Shown in pieces: positions 18,924 through 27,964 of a stretch of 64,000 nucleotides of DNA; within the stretch, counting starts at the first letter, position 1, and every line of letters begins with the position of its first letter. This DNA comes from Maribellus sediminis (GTDB lineage: Bacteria > Bacteroidota > Bacteroidia > Bacteroidales > Prolixibacteraceae). Position numbers and translations under genes: made by a program. The stretch lies in assembly GCF_011799805.1 (NCBI RefSeq), contig NZ_WXUB01000001.1:434001-498000 (forward strand), given 5' to 3'. The notes under the pieces are model-generated. The model ran no database searches and was not told the origin of the DNA. It was given only the letters and a program-made list of their open reading frames with translations.

Positions 18924-19012
18924 GGTTCAGTTTAGTTTATGAACCAAATATCACAAATGTTGCTGAGATTTCAGGAAAGTTTTGGAAAAAATCTGGTGAA
19001 ATTTCTGATGTA

Positions 19013-19981
19013 TTACAGGCCATTCAGTGGCGATGCAATCTTTTCGCCCATCTTAATGGTCGTTTCCAGTTCTTTGCCGGTGTTATCAATAAGGTCGGAA
19101 TCGAATTGAATTTTGCCTTGTTCGAAAAGCAGCACCAGCGTTGAACCGCCAAAAGCAAAATAGCCCTTTTCGTCGCCTTTTTTAACTTCGCCCGGCTGGT
19201 ATGTTTGAAGAATACTACCAACCATTGTGGCGCCAACATCTACAATCAGAATTTCTCCAAATTCCTGTGTTGCAAGGGTGCAATATTCACGTTTGTTCTC
19301 GCAAAATATCTCCAGGCTTTTTTGCAGCGCCAGTGGCGAAACCGAGAAATAATGCCCTTTTATTTTTGTTGTTTCCGACGCCAAACCTGAAGCCGGGAAA
19401 TGGTAACGGTGGTAATCGGGTGGTGCCAGTCGGACAATGGCCATTGCGCCACCGGCATATTTTTCTGCCAGGACCTTATCTCTCAGGAAGTCTGTCAACG
19501 TGAATTCTATACCTTTTACAAAGAAGGAAAGAACATCTTTGATTGTGGGAAAAACCAAAATCTTTCCATCGGCCGGCGAAACCAGGTGTTCACCAATTGG
19601 CCGCGCTCCGGGCTTTAGTTTTCTGTAAAAGAAATCATTAAAGGAACTAAAATCCTGAACCGAGTCGCGTTGGTATTCATTCAGGTTTATATTGTGTTCT
19701 GCTATGAATTCGGGAATTCTGTTTTTCGAGATTCGTGTATTCATGTACCAGCCTCCCAATGCAGAAAAGAACTTCCGTTTAAACAACACGTTCAAAGCCA
19801 GCTTCCCCGATGGCGATGAATACAGCCATTTTAGCATTCCTTCGCTCGGAACCTTCTCGGTGCGGGCTTCTCCACTTGCCCTGTCTATGTAATTTATGGT
19901 TTTCATTTTTTGGCCTGAATCATCTTTGTTTTGGCAGGCAATCAGTGTCAAAAACAAAACGATCAAACTAAAGTACTTCAT
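19013..19981 (-). CDS. psd: Phosphatidylserine decarboxylase with lipoprotein-like N-terminus
   Basis: A 322-residue phosphatidylserine decarboxylase precursor, making phosphatidylethanolamine. Catalytic features are SPADGK (Asp 138), DYHRYHFP (His 191/194) and the self-cleavage site GGST, where Ser 280 becomes the pyruvoyl group. The family core starts at Met 26 (MKTINYIDRASGE). In front of it lie 25 residues with a textbook lipoprotein signal, MKYFSLIVLFLTLIAC followed by QNKDDSG. The ATG at 19981 directly follows the rnhA stop at 19982, so the longer form is well placed for coupled translation. If used, the beta chain would be lipid-anchored outside the inner membrane, which is unusual. 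The short form from 19906 is the conservative alternative. Confidence 0.92.
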   Translation of the reverse strand: MKYFSLIVLFLTLIACQNKDDSGQKMKTINYIDRASGEARTEKVPSEGMLKWLYSSPSGKLALNVLFKRKFFSALGGWYMNTRISKNRIPEFIAEHNINLNEYQRDSVQDFSSFNDFFYRKLKPGARPIGEHLVSPADGKILVFPTIKDVLSFFVKGIEFTLTDFLRDKVLAEKYAGGAMAIVRLAPPDYHRYHFPASGLASETTKIKGHYFSVSPLALQKSLEIFCENKREYCTLATQEFGEILIVDVGATMVGSILQTYQPGEVKKGDEKGYFAFGGSTLVLLFEQGKIQFDSDLIDNTGKELETTIKMGEKIASPLNGL

Positions 19982-20443
19982 TTATTCCGGTTTATATCCC
20001 ACGTCTTCCAAAAGCACCGGCTTGAATGATGCTTCCACAGCAAGCTCATCGCAGCGTTCGTTTAGCGGATTGTTGGCATGTCCTTTCACCCAAACAAATT
20101 TAACAAGATGCTTTTTGTAAATCTCGAGAAAACGCATCCAAAGATCGGGATTTTTCTTCCCCTTAAAGCGCTTTTTTACCCAGTTAAAAACCCAGCCTTT
20201 TTCAACAGCGTCGGCAACGTATTTCGAGTCGGTGTAAATGGTGACTTCGCTTCCGGGTATTTTCAGCGTTTCCAGGGCAACGATCACCGCCAGTAATTCC
20301 ATGCGGTTGTTGGTCGTAAGCTTGTAGCCTTCTGAAAGTTCCTTGCGGTGTTCCCCCGACAAGAGAACGACTCCGTAGCCTCCCGGCCCCGGGTTTCCGC
20401 GTGCAGCGCCGTCAGTATAAATGGTTATTTTGGGTCGAGCCAT
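19982..20443 (-). CDS. rnhA: Ribonuclease HI
   Basis: A 153-residue RNase HI from the ATG at 20443 (MARPKITIYTDG); the longer open frame to 20557 adds 38 residues with no family match. Catalytic Asp, Glu and Asp lie in YTDGAARGNPGPGG, NNRMELLAVIVALE and YTDSKYVADAV, and the late His/Asp part in WVKGHANNPLNERCDELA. It degrades RNA in RNA-DNA hybrids. The psd gene starts at the next base, so the two share a transcript. Together with rnhB at 13824 the window holds both RNase H types. Confidence 0.95.
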   Translation of the reverse strand: MARPKITIYTDGAARGNPGPGGYGVVLLSGEHRKELSEGYKLTTNNRMELLAVIVALETLKIPGSEVTIYTDSKYVADAVEKGWVFNWVKKRFKGKKNPDLWMRFLEIYKKHLVKFVWVKGHANNPLNERCDELAVEASFKPVLLEDVGYKPE

Positions 20444-20554
20444 TTTCTTTGTTGGTGAGTATTGAGAAAATTGTATCGAGTACAAAGTAGTGAGCTTTAT
20501 TTGGAAGTTGCAACATTTATTAGAATTAGTCGCACTACTTACTACTAATAATCT

Positions 20555-20562
20555 CAAATTTA
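20555..20562 (-). promoter_or_regulatory. Candidate promoter -7 box for rnhA-psd
   Basis: On the minus strand the sequence reads TAAATTTG (TAnnTTTG). It gives a leader of about 105 bases to the rnhA ATG at 20443. Confidence 0.4.
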
Positions 20563-20597
20563 AAAAAATAAAACCCCGCCATAACTGACGAGGTTTT
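20562..20597 (-). terminator. Terminator after the S46 peptidase gene
   Basis: On the minus strand AAAACCTCG pairs with CGGGGTTTT (one G-U pair) and is followed by an A/T tail rich in T. It lies just after the stop of the S46 gene at 20618 and overlaps the rnhA promoter box. Confidence 0.75.
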
Positions 20598-20617
20598 ATG
20601 CTTTATTTTTTTGAAAA

Positions 20618-22771
20618 TTATTTGATAATTTCCATTTCTTCGATGAGGTGGTCGGCACCGGCATACACATCGATTACCCACAGTACAAAGCGAATATCGA
20701 CATTGATACAACGTTGCAGTTCTGGCTCAAAAGCCAGGTCACCACTCATGGCTTCCCAGTTGCCGTCGAAGGCAATACCGATCAGTTCGCCTTTACCGTT
20801 AATGACCGGGCTACCTGAGTTACCACCAGTAATGTCGTTATTGGTGATGAATGCCGCGTGTAATTTTCCATCGGCATCAGCATATTGTCCGTAGTTTTTG
20901 TCCAGCAAGAGTTCCTTCATGCGGGCAGGTACATCGAACTCGTAATCGCCCGGAATTTCTTTTTCAAGGTAACCGTCGGTGGTGGTGTAGAATTTATAGG
21001 TTACACCGTCGCGTGGGTCGTAATCGAGCACCTTACCATAAGTTAAACGCATGGTGGAGTTGGCGTCGGGATAGAACTTCTTGTCGGGCTGCATTTCCAT
21101 TAAACCGGCAAGGAACAGTCTTCTTCCTTTTGCCAGTTCGTCGCCTTTTGTTGAAATCTGGTTGCTGATTTCGCGGTATTTTGCGAAAATATCATCGGCA
21201 GCCATAAATGCCATATCTTTCTTCAGCACTTTAACCGACGGATTATCCAGGAAGGCCATGAACTCGTCTTTATCATCGAAAATCGACTTCTGGAACATCT
21301 TGTCGGCATACTTATCGTAATCGCCTTTGTATTTCTTCTGAATCTCAGCAAAGAAAGCGGGCTGATATTCCGAAGTGTTTTTAGCAGCATAGATACGCAT
21401 TAAAGCACCAGCGATCTGCTGGTCGGTATATGCGCTGTAATCTTTAAAATATTCTTCGGCAGCAGCTTTCAGCGCCTGAGAATAGCGTTCGATTCTGTCC
21501 TTATTCCCTTTCGGATCTTTTAGTAACTCTTCCAGGGGTTTTACACGGTTGGCAAACAGGAAGATCTCCGGTCCGCGCAATAAAGCCTCCGACATGTATT
21601 CACGAGCTTTATCGGCCTCAATATTGGTGTAGTAATTTTCGATCAGATTCAGTGCTTCACCATATTTTGCTTTTCTGCTTTCACTGGCGTTTGTCCAGCT
21701 GGTGAATTGCTTTTCGAGACCTTGCTTTTGAGCAATCACTTTTAACTTGGTAAGCGCTTCGTTCTGACCGATAGCATTTTTGTAGTAGTTGGCGCTTCTG
21801 GCGTGTTTTGAAGCGTATTGGATTTTTGCTTTTTGGCTGCTGGCCATGTAGTCGGCAATAATATCCAGTTTTTTCTCCCTTACTTCGATACGTGCGGTGT
21901 TGGTCACTTTCATGGTGTAGTCGATACCGTATGAAGTTTTGTATCGGGCAGTGCTGCCGGGATAACCCATCACCATGGCAAAATCACCTTCCTGAACACC
22001 TTTCAACGAAATAGGCAGAAAATGTTTTGGCTGGTAAGGAATGTTGTCTTCCGAGTATTCTGCAGGTTTTCCATCGGGACCGCAATAAACGCGGAACATC
22101 GAGAAGTCGTTGGTGTGACGAGGCCACATCCAGTTGTCGGTGTCGCCACCAAATTTACCAAGTGCTTGCGGAGGTGCGCCTACCAAACGAACGTCTTTGA
22201 ACGTTTCGGTAACAAACAGGTAAAATTTATTTGAATTGAAAAAGTCGCGCACATAAACTTCGTAATGAGTGGTGCCTTTTGCTTCCTCTTTTAGTTTGTC
22301 GGCGGCTTCGTTAATTTTTGCATCACGTTCCGATTCGGTCATCTCATCAGTTACCTCGGCAAGTACTTTTTCGGTTACGTCATCAACACGAACCAAAAAA
22401 GTAACCGTTTTTCCCGGATTAGGGAGTTCTTCTTCTCTCGACATGGCCCAGAATCCGTCCTGCAGGTAGTCGTGTTCAACACTCGAATGTTTTTGAATTT
22501 CGCCAAAACCACAGTGGTGGTTGGTCAGCAGGAGTCCGTCTTTCGAAACCAGTTCAGCAGTACACGATCCGCGATCGAGTGCCACGACAGCATCTTTCAG
22601 GCTCGAATTGTTAATGCTGTAAATTTCTTCAGCACTCAGTTCGCAACCCATTTCCTGCATGGTGTTAATATTCAGTTTGTGAATCAGCGAAGGAAGCCAC
22701 ATCCCTTCGTCGGCTACTGCTGTACCGAAAAGAAACACAGTTAAGAGCAGTATCAGATTTAATCTTTTCAT
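20618..22771 (-). CDS. S46 family dipeptidyl-peptidase, DPP7-like
   Basis: A 717-residue exported serine peptidase (signal peptide about 1-20). The S46 triad is visible: His 85 in LLTNHHCGFG, Asp 221 in RHTNDFSMFR and Ser 652 in GGNSGSPV. Such enzymes remove dipeptides from the N-terminus of oligopeptides in the periplasm. In Porphyromonas enzymes the residue 18 after the catalytic Ser sets the P1 preference: Gly (673) in DPP7 for hydrophobic residues, Arg in DPP11 for acidic ones. Here it is Gly (FDGNW), so a DPP7-type specificity is inferred. The gene has its own promoter and terminator. Confidence 0.93.
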   Translation of the reverse strand: MKRLNLILLLTVFLFGTAVADEGMWLPSLIHKLNINTMQEMGCELSAEEIYSINNSSLKDAVVALDRGSCTAELVSKDGLLLTNHHCGFGEIQKHSSVEHDYLQDGFWAMSREEELPNPGKTVTFLVRVDDVTEKVLAEVTDEMTESERDAKINEAADKLKEEAKGTTHYEVYVRDFFNSNKFYLFVTETFKDVRLVGAPPQALGKFGGDTDNWMWPRHTNDFSMFRVYCGPDGKPAEYSEDNIPYQPKHFLPISLKGVQEGDFAMVMGYPGSTARYKTSYGIDYTMKVTNTARIEVREKKLDIIADYMASSQKAKIQYASKHARSANYYKNAIGQNEALTKLKVIAQKQGLEKQFTSWTNASESRKAKYGEALNLIENYYTNIEADKAREYMSEALLRGPEIFLFANRVKPLEELLKDPKGNKDRIERYSQALKAAAEEYFKDYSAYTDQQIAGALMRIYAAKNTSEYQPAFFAEIQKKYKGDYDKYADKMFQKSIFDDKDEFMAFLDNPSVKVLKKDMAFMAADDIFAKYREISNQISTKGDELAKGRRLFLAGLMEMQPDKKFYPDANSTMRLTYGKVLDYDPRDGVTYKFYTTTDGYLEKEIPGDYEFDVPARMKELLLDKNYGQYADADGKLHAAFITNNDITGGNSGSPVINGKGELIGIAFDGNWEAMSGDLAFEPELQRCINVDIRFVLWVIDVYAGADHLIEEMEIIK

Positions 22772-22869
22772 TATTTGAAATTATTACAACACCCAAAAAT
22801 TAACTATGAAATTTTCCCTACAGGTAAGGTATAGTCAATTTAGGTGTATCCTTATTAAAATTAAAGTCG

Positions 22870-22877
22870 CAAATATA
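22870..22877 (-). promoter_or_regulatory. Promoter -7 box of the S46 peptidase gene
   Basis: Minus-strand TATATTTG matches TAnnTTTG exactly, about 100 bp before the start codon. Confidence 0.55.
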
Positions 22878-23039
22878 GTTTTTCCCAGCACTTCTAAAAG
22901 TGATATTTCTCTTAAAAATCAGTTTATTTCAATCTGTTTTTAGGAATTCGATTAGCGTTGAATTCAATTCTTTTAGGAATGGTTTCAAGGATAGGTATCA
23001 GATAATCTTCAAAAATTACACCCTTAAGAGTTTTTAAGT

Positions 23040-23804
23040 TTATTCGTAAAGATCGTGAATGTTGCTCTCCTCCAGTTCCACAAAATAGGCGGCGATTTTT
23101 TCGGTGACATCATGCACAAATTTTTCGCCTTTGGTGGCAGTGGCTTGGCGCGGATCGCCAATTCCGGTGTCTTCCGAAACCTTATCCCATTGCCGCGGTG
23201 CCCAGGCCGTTTTTTCGCGAATGGCTTTTAGTTTTGATGCTTTTTGTTTTCCGTTTCCTGCTTCGGAAAGTGGCAACACCAGTTCGGGGAAGAAGTGTAA
23301 AATGATGCTGGTCTCCATTTCGTTGGCATGGTCGCCACCCTTTTCAAAATAGTTTTCTTCATCAAGAATCTTGAACCATTCAACCAACGATAAAAATAGT
23401 TCGGGAAACTGTGGCTGAAGTTCGCGGATCATCGGTTTAAAATCGTTTCCGCCGTGGCCATTCATAATTACCAGTTTTTTTATGCCTTGCCTGTCGAGCG
23501 CAGAAACAAGGTCTTTCAAAATAAGCATTTGGGTTGAAGGTGGCGTGTGCAAACAAAAGGGCATATCGATTTGCCCCACATTTTGCGCTCCTAACGGAAT
23601 GGTTGGCAACACCATGACTTTTGCGCCCTGTTCCCAGGCTTTTTCGGCAGCCAATGCTGCAATTTTTTCTGTTTCCAGCGAATCAGTTCCGTATGGTAAA
23701 TGGTAGTTGTGGGGCTCGGTAGCACCCCAGGGAAGGATGGCCACTTCGTATTTCTGGTGTTTGATCTGTTTCCAGTTAGTTTCTTCAAGTATGTAAGGTC
23801 TCAT
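23040..23804 (-). CDS. Creatininase-family amidohydrolase
   Basis: A 254-residue cytoplasmic protein of the creatininase family (creatinine amidohydrolase, also MftE and FAPy deformylase-like members). Metal ligands fit the family: Glu 30 and His 32 in GATEPHNYHLPYGTD, Asp 41, His 117 in NGHGGND and Glu 162/164 in GDHANEMETS. The true substrate of most members is unknown, so no reaction is assigned. It is directly downstream of the sialidase gene (5 bp gap) on the same strand, so they are co-transcribed; whether the two functions are linked is unknown. Confidence 0.82.
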   Translation of the reverse strand: MRPYILEETNWKQIKHQKYEVAILPWGATEPHNYHLPYGTDSLETEKIAALAAEKAWEQGAKVMVLPTIPLGAQNVGQIDMPFCLHTPPSTQMLILKDLVSALDRQGIKKLVIMNGHGGNDFKPMIRELQPQFPELFLSLVEWFKILDEENYFEKGGDHANEMETSIILHFFPELVLPLSEAGNGKQKASKLKAIREKTAWAPRQWDKVSEDTGIGDPRQATATKGEKFVHDVTEKIAAYFVELEESNIHDLYE

Positions 23805-23809
23805 AGCGT

Positions 23810-24910
23810 CTATTTTTCAATTTGAACAGTAGTGAAAACAATCCCTTGATAAGGATTCTCCATTCCTCCTTCGAACAAACAGCCTATGGTGTTTTTGTTT
23901 ATTTGGCACAAGTCGGAATAAGCCGCCGGTCCGGGATGAAGTACCGTATGAGTTTTCCAGGTTTTACCCTCGTCGCTACTCATTTTTAAGGTCATATTGG
24001 TGCGGCTGTCAGTGTTTGCCGGATTCAGAAACCACAGAAAATTGTTGTCACTGGTGTACAGTAAACTAGCCTGGCAAATTGGTTCAATTAAGGCCGTATC
24101 CGACTGAATATCCGACCAGGTTAAACCACCGTCCTCACTGCAACTTATTTTTCGTGCTTTCTGCGAGCGGTCGTAGTTTCGCATGTTTAGCAGAAGTTTC
24201 CCGTCCGGGAGTTCTGCAACTGTGCTTTCGTTAACCTGATGTTGCGGAGTAGTTCCTCCAAGTAACCAGGTTTTTCCGTGATCATCGGAAAATATTGTAT
24301 GCGAATAATACTGCTTGCTTTCTGCTTCAATGTGATCGCAGGGAATAAGCAAACGGCCTTTGATTTTGCTTGATTTTAGTTGAATGCCATGACAGGGACC
24401 TGTGGCATACCAGGTCCAGTTTTCTTTTTTTACGCTTGAAGTGATTTCTTTTGGAGTTGTCCAGCTATCGCCGTCATCCGACGATGAAGAAACAAATACG
24501 CGCCTTGTATCTTTACTTTTCAGGTCGATAATGTCACGTTCATGATCCTCACCTAAATTCCAGGTCATCAACAAATGAATTTCACCGGTTTGGACATCAA
24601 CAACCGGCGCCGGATTTCCACATACATTGTTGCCGTCGTCCCAAATTATTTTTAGAGGGCTCCAGGTTTTTCCATCGTCGTCCGAACTTCTCATTACCAG
24701 ATCGATATTGCCCGTGTCGGAACTTCCGTTAACACGTCCTTCGGCAAAAGTAAGCAGCCTGCCCGAGTTTGTTTGTACAATTGCAGGTATGCGAAAGGTG
24801 TTATAACCTTCGGAACCGGAAATATAAATACTACCTTTTAAAGCATTGTCTTTTTGTGAAAACAATAAAAAAGGTAGGGAAATAAAAATGAGGATGAACA
24901 GATGCTTCAT
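23810..24910 (-). CDS. Exported sialidase (GH33)
   Basis: A 366-residue protein with a Sec signal peptide (cut near FSQ, residue 19) and no lipobox Cys, so probably periplasmic or secreted. GH33 features are FRIP (Arg 40 is the first of the arginine triad) and five Asp boxes, for example SSDDDGKTW, FSDDHGKTW and SSDEGKTW, the six-bladed propeller signature. It should remove terminal sialic acid by hydrolysis, or may act on a related sugar. A second GH33 gene at 40613 lies in the sialic acid locus and carries a lipobox; this one lies 10 kb away on the opposite strand next to a creatininase-family gene. Confidence 0.85.
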   Translation of the reverse strand: MKHLFILIFISLPFLLFSQKDNALKGSIYISGSEGYNTFRIPAIVQTNSGRLLTFAEGRVNGSSDTGNIDLVMRSSDDDGKTWSPLKIIWDDGNNVCGNPAPVVDVQTGEIHLLMTWNLGEDHERDIIDLKSKDTRRVFVSSSSDDGDSWTTPKEITSSVKKENWTWYATGPCHGIQLKSSKIKGRLLIPCDHIEAESKQYYSHTIFSDDHGKTWLLGGTTPQHQVNESTVAELPDGKLLLNMRNYDRSQKARKISCSEDGGLTWSDIQSDTALIEPICQASLLYTSDNNFLWFLNPANTDSRTNMTLKMSSDEGKTWKTHTVLHPGPAAYSDLCQINKNTIGCLFEGGMENPYQGIVFTTVQIEK

Positions 24911-24955
24911 CTTTTTCGGTTTAATTTGGACAGCTATTTTTTTCTGAATTTCATT

Positions 24956-25786
24956 TTAAAATCGTATCAGCGTAATCCCAAATGAAAAAGGTGTTAATTC
25001 AGGTCCCTTTTCTTCTTTGAAAAAGCTGACCAGATCGTAACTCGCATACAGGTTTATCCAGCGATAGCCGGTGCGAAACATCAGACCGTAATTAAAGTCG
25101 CGCAACGAAAAATGATCAACTACTTTGAGTTTTTCATTCTGTTCGACCTTGTACTTAACTTTTGTGTGGCTTGTAAGTTTTACTCCGCCGTACATTCCTC
25201 CGGAGATATAAATGCGGTTTTTGTAGTTATTGACAGGAATCTGAACCTCCGCCAGAACCGGAAGCACCAGCGACATTATTCCGAGTTTTGATTTTTTTAT
25301 GTTTTCGAAATTGGGTTCATGGGGTTGTACCACATTGTTGTTATCAAGCACGATTGTGGTGTTATCATCCAAACGGTAACTTTGTAATCGGAGTCCGAGC
25401 CCGGTAACCAGTCCAAATGTATTCCGGTAGCGTTGCAGGCTTATACTTTGCTGCACAAAATTGATGTACATAGAATTTGAACGAAGCACATCGTTACTCA
25501 TAAAGTCGGTTTCATATGCGCTGTAATCCTCATTCAGAAACATGTTGAATCCAAAGTCGATACCTGCCCAATGGCCAGAGAAATCATCCCTCCATAAATT
25601 AAACCCGTTAGTTGATATGTTTCGAATGTCGATCCTGCTCAGAATTTTCTCAGTATCTTCATCAACCGGCACGATGGTATCGCTAACCTGAGCAAAGGTG
25701 CTGGCAGAAATACTGAGCATCAAACTCCAAAAAAACAGTAAGTGATTGAGGTAAAAGTTATTTTTCAGTGGACTCGAAAGCTTCAT
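24956..25786 (-). CDS. PorT-like outer-membrane beta-barrel protein
   Basis: A 276-residue protein with a signal peptide (about 1-33, ending STFAQ). The rest shows alternating strands (GIDFGFNMFLNEDYSAY, FGLVTGLGLRLQSY, IYISGGMYGGVKL, YGLMFRTGYRWINLYASYDL) and ends with FGITLIRF. The start of the mature part, with GHWAGIDFGFN, resembles PorT/outer-membrane beta-barrel proteins common in Bacteroidota. No enzymatic function is suggested. It precedes the sialidase gene on the minus strand by 45 bp. Confidence 0.65.
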   Translation of the reverse strand: MKLSSPLKNNFYLNHLLFFWSLMLSISASTFAQVSDTIVPVDEDTEKILSRIDIRNISTNGFNLWRDDFSGHWAGIDFGFNMFLNEDYSAYETDFMSNDVLRSNSMYINFVQQSISLQRYRNTFGLVTGLGLRLQSYRLDDNTTIVLDNNNVVQPHEPNFENIKKSKLGIMSLVLPVLAEVQIPVNNYKNRIYISGGMYGGVKLTSHTKVKYKVEQNEKLKVVDHFSLRDFNYGLMFRTGYRWINLYASYDLVSFFKEEKGPELTPFSFGITLIRF

Positions 25787-25805
25787 ATCTTCGTTTTTAT
25801 TAAAA

Positions 25806-25813
25806 CAAATGTA
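25806..25813 (-). promoter_or_regulatory. Promoter -7 box for the PorT-like gene
   Basis: Minus-strand TACATTTG (TAnnTTTG), 20 bp before the start codon at 25786; it may drive the barrel, sialidase and creatininase genes together. Confidence 0.5.
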
Positions 25814-25961
25814 AGAGAATCCGTACTAAAATGCCGTGCATCCGATCGTAAAAATCGTAAACAAAAGTTGGAACAAACAGCCGCTGTTTTTGTGCGAAGT
25901 TCCTTGAACGTTAAATTTCATGAAAGTTTTTCGTAAATCGCTGTAATACAAATAAAACAAG

Positions 25962-25969
25962 TACCTTTG
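25962..25969 (+). promoter_or_regulatory. Promoter -7 box for the DEAD-box helicase gene
   Basis: TACCTTTG (TAnnTTTG), 22 bp before the ATG, in the divergent gap with the PorT-like gene. Confidence 0.6.
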
Positions 25970-25991
25970 CGGCCACTTTTAAAAATTATAA

Positions 25992-27662
25992 ATGAATTTA
26001 TTTGAATCAATGGGTTTAAGGTCTGAAATTCTGGAGGCTATTCAGGAAATAGGATTTGAGAAGCCCACGCCGATACAGGAAAAAACAGTTCCGTTTTTAC
26101 TGGAAAGCGATCAGGATATGGTTGCGTTGGCTCAAACAGGAACAGGAAAGACCGCTGCTTTTGGCTTGCCCATCATTCAGCAAATTGACCACACAGTTAA
26201 CTCACCCCAGGCACTGATTTTAAGTCCAACCAGGGAACTGGCGCTGCAAATTGCAGCCGACCTGAATCAGTTCTCGAAAAACCTCAGCAAACTAAATGTT
26301 GCAGTTTTATATGGTGGATCCGATATTAGGAAACAGATTAAGGATCTTGAGAAAGGTGCACAGGTAGTGGTGGGAACACCAGGTAGAACTTTCGACCTCA
26401 TTCGCAGGAAAAAGCTGAAAGTTCAGGGTATTAAATGGTTGGTGCTCGATGAAGCCGACGAAATGTTGTCCATGGGATTTAAAGATGATCTGGATGGCAT
26501 TCTGGAAGACACACCGAAGGAAAAGCAAACCTTGCTTTTTTCGGCCACCATGCCAAAAGAGATCGTTACGATTGCCAACAAGTACATGACCGATCCGCAT
26601 GAAATTTCAGTAGGAAAGAAAAACATCGGTGCTGATAATGTGGAACACCATTATTACCTGGTTCATGCTAAAGACCGTTATGTAGCCCTAAAACGAATTG
26701 CAGATATCAACCCGAATATATACGGAATTATTTTCTGCCGCACGCGCGCTGAAACTAAAGATGTTGCTGATAAACTGATGAAAGATGGTTACAATGCCGA
26801 TGCATTGCATGGCGATCTTTCGCAGGCTCAACGCGATCACGTAATGTCGCGTTTCCGTACAGGACACTTACAAATGCTGGTAGCTACCGATGTTGCTGCC
26901 CGTGGTCTGGATGTAAACGATCTTACTCACGTAATCAACTACAACCTGCCCGACGATCCTGAGGTGTATATTCACCGAAGTGGCCGTACAGGCCGTGCCG
27001 GTAAGCGTGGTATTTCAATCACCCTTATCCACATGCGCGAAAAGGGTAAACTGAAAGATGTTGAGCGCAAGATAGGGAAACAGTTTGCGAAAGTGGCGGT
27101 TCCAAGCGGAAAAGAAATTTGTGAGAAACAGTTGTTTAACCTTATCGACAAAATGGAAAAGGTAGAGGTTAACAACGAGCAGATTGAACCATTTTTGCCG
27201 GTGATATATAAAAAACTGGCCTGGCTCGATCGTGAAGAATTGATCAAACATTTTGTTTCGGTGGAGTTCAACCGATTTCTGCAATATTACGAGAATGCCG
27301 AGGATATTAATGTCGATGAGACTTTTGAAAGAGAGTCGCAGCGTGGCGAACGCAGTAATAAACGTGGTCGCGAAGATCGCATGCGTGGCGACCGTGGCAG
27401 AGGAAGAGGTGGCAACTACAATTACTCACGTTTTTTCTTTAGCCTGGGCAAGAAAAATGGTGTGAGCAAGCGTACCATCATCGACCTTATCAATCAGAAC
27501 ATGCCTGGTAAAAGTGTGGAAATCGGAAGCATCGAGGTGTTGAAAGGGTTTTCATTCTTTGAAGTCGATCAGCGTTACGAGAAGGAGCTGACAAAGGCAT
27601 TTAAAAATGCCCGCTACAAGGGACAACGCGTTGGTATTGAATTAGCCAATAAGAAAAAGTAA
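25992..27662 (+). CDS. deaD: DEAD-box ATP-dependent RNA helicase with DbpA-type RNA-binding domain
   Basis: A 556-residue helicase. The Q motif (FEKPTPIQE) is followed by motif I AQTGTGKT (47-54), motif Ia PTRELALQ, motif II DEAD (153-156), motif III SAT, and motifs IV-VI ending HRSGRTGRAG. An Arg/Gly-rich linker (about 445-475) leads to a DbpA-like RRM (FFFSLGKKNGVSKRTIIDLI onward). This layout is that of CsdA/DeaD helicases that help ribosome assembly and RNA turnover, often in the cold. A strong terminator follows. Confidence 0.93.
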   Translation: MNLFESMGLRSEILEAIQEIGFEKPTPIQEKTVPFLLESDQDMVALAQTGTGKTAAFGLPIIQQIDHTVNSPQALILSPTRELALQIAADLNQFSKNLSKLNVAVLYGGSDIRKQIKDLEKGAQVVVGTPGRTFDLIRRKKLKVQGIKWLVLDEADEMLSMGFKDDLDGILEDTPKEKQTLLFSATMPKEIVTIANKYMTDPHEISVGKKNIGADNVEHHYYLVHAKDRYVALKRIADINPNIYGIIFCRTRAETKDVADKLMKDGYNADALHGDLSQAQRDHVMSRFRTGHLQMLVATDVAARGLDVNDLTHVINYNLPDDPEVYIHRSGRTGRAGKRGISITLIHMREKGKLKDVERKIGKQFAKVAVPSGKEICEKQLFNLIDKMEKVEVNNEQIEPFLPVIYKKLAWLDREELIKHFVSVEFNRFLQYYENAEDINVDETFERESQRGERSNKRGREDRMRGDRGRGRGGNYNYSRFFFSLGKKNGVSKRTIIDLINQNMPGKSVEIGSIEVLKGFSFFEVDQRYEKELTKAFKNARYKGQRVGIELANKKK

Positions 27663-27670
27663 AATACTTC

Positions 27671-27706
27671 AAAAAGCTGTCTGAGATTTCAGGCAGCTTT
27701 TTTTTT
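27671..27706 (+). terminator. Rho-independent terminator after the helicase gene
   Basis: AAAAGCTGTCTGA pairs with TCAGGCAGCTTTT (one G-U pair) and is followed by nine T residues. Confidence 0.92.
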
Positions 27707-27964
27707 GCTTTCAGCTTTTCCAAAGTTCCACACTTTGGAAAAGTTCCCGATTCGAAGAACTCATTTCCCACTCGTACCCCAAAACATCCCACTCAGCAAA
27801 TCTTTCTTTTTAATGTTTTTGTGAATTTGGAAATTTGGATCAGTATTCAATCCAAAAAAGAAGAAATCATGAAATGAGCATGAGGATGGAATTCGTATCA
27901 AGCAAGAATGATTGAATATCATGCGAATTCCATACGATGCCGTAAAACAAACAATTTTAATCGT

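Noticed and set aside
20444-20557. Longer RNase HI start at 20557
   Set aside because: The 38 extra residues have no family match and would overlap the promoter box at 20555-20562; MARPKITIYTDG is the standard start.
23040-25786. Including the minus-strand sialidase and its neighbours in the sialic acid island
   Set aside because: They lie outside the tRNA repeats by 8 kb, on the opposite strand, with ordinary housekeeping genes between.
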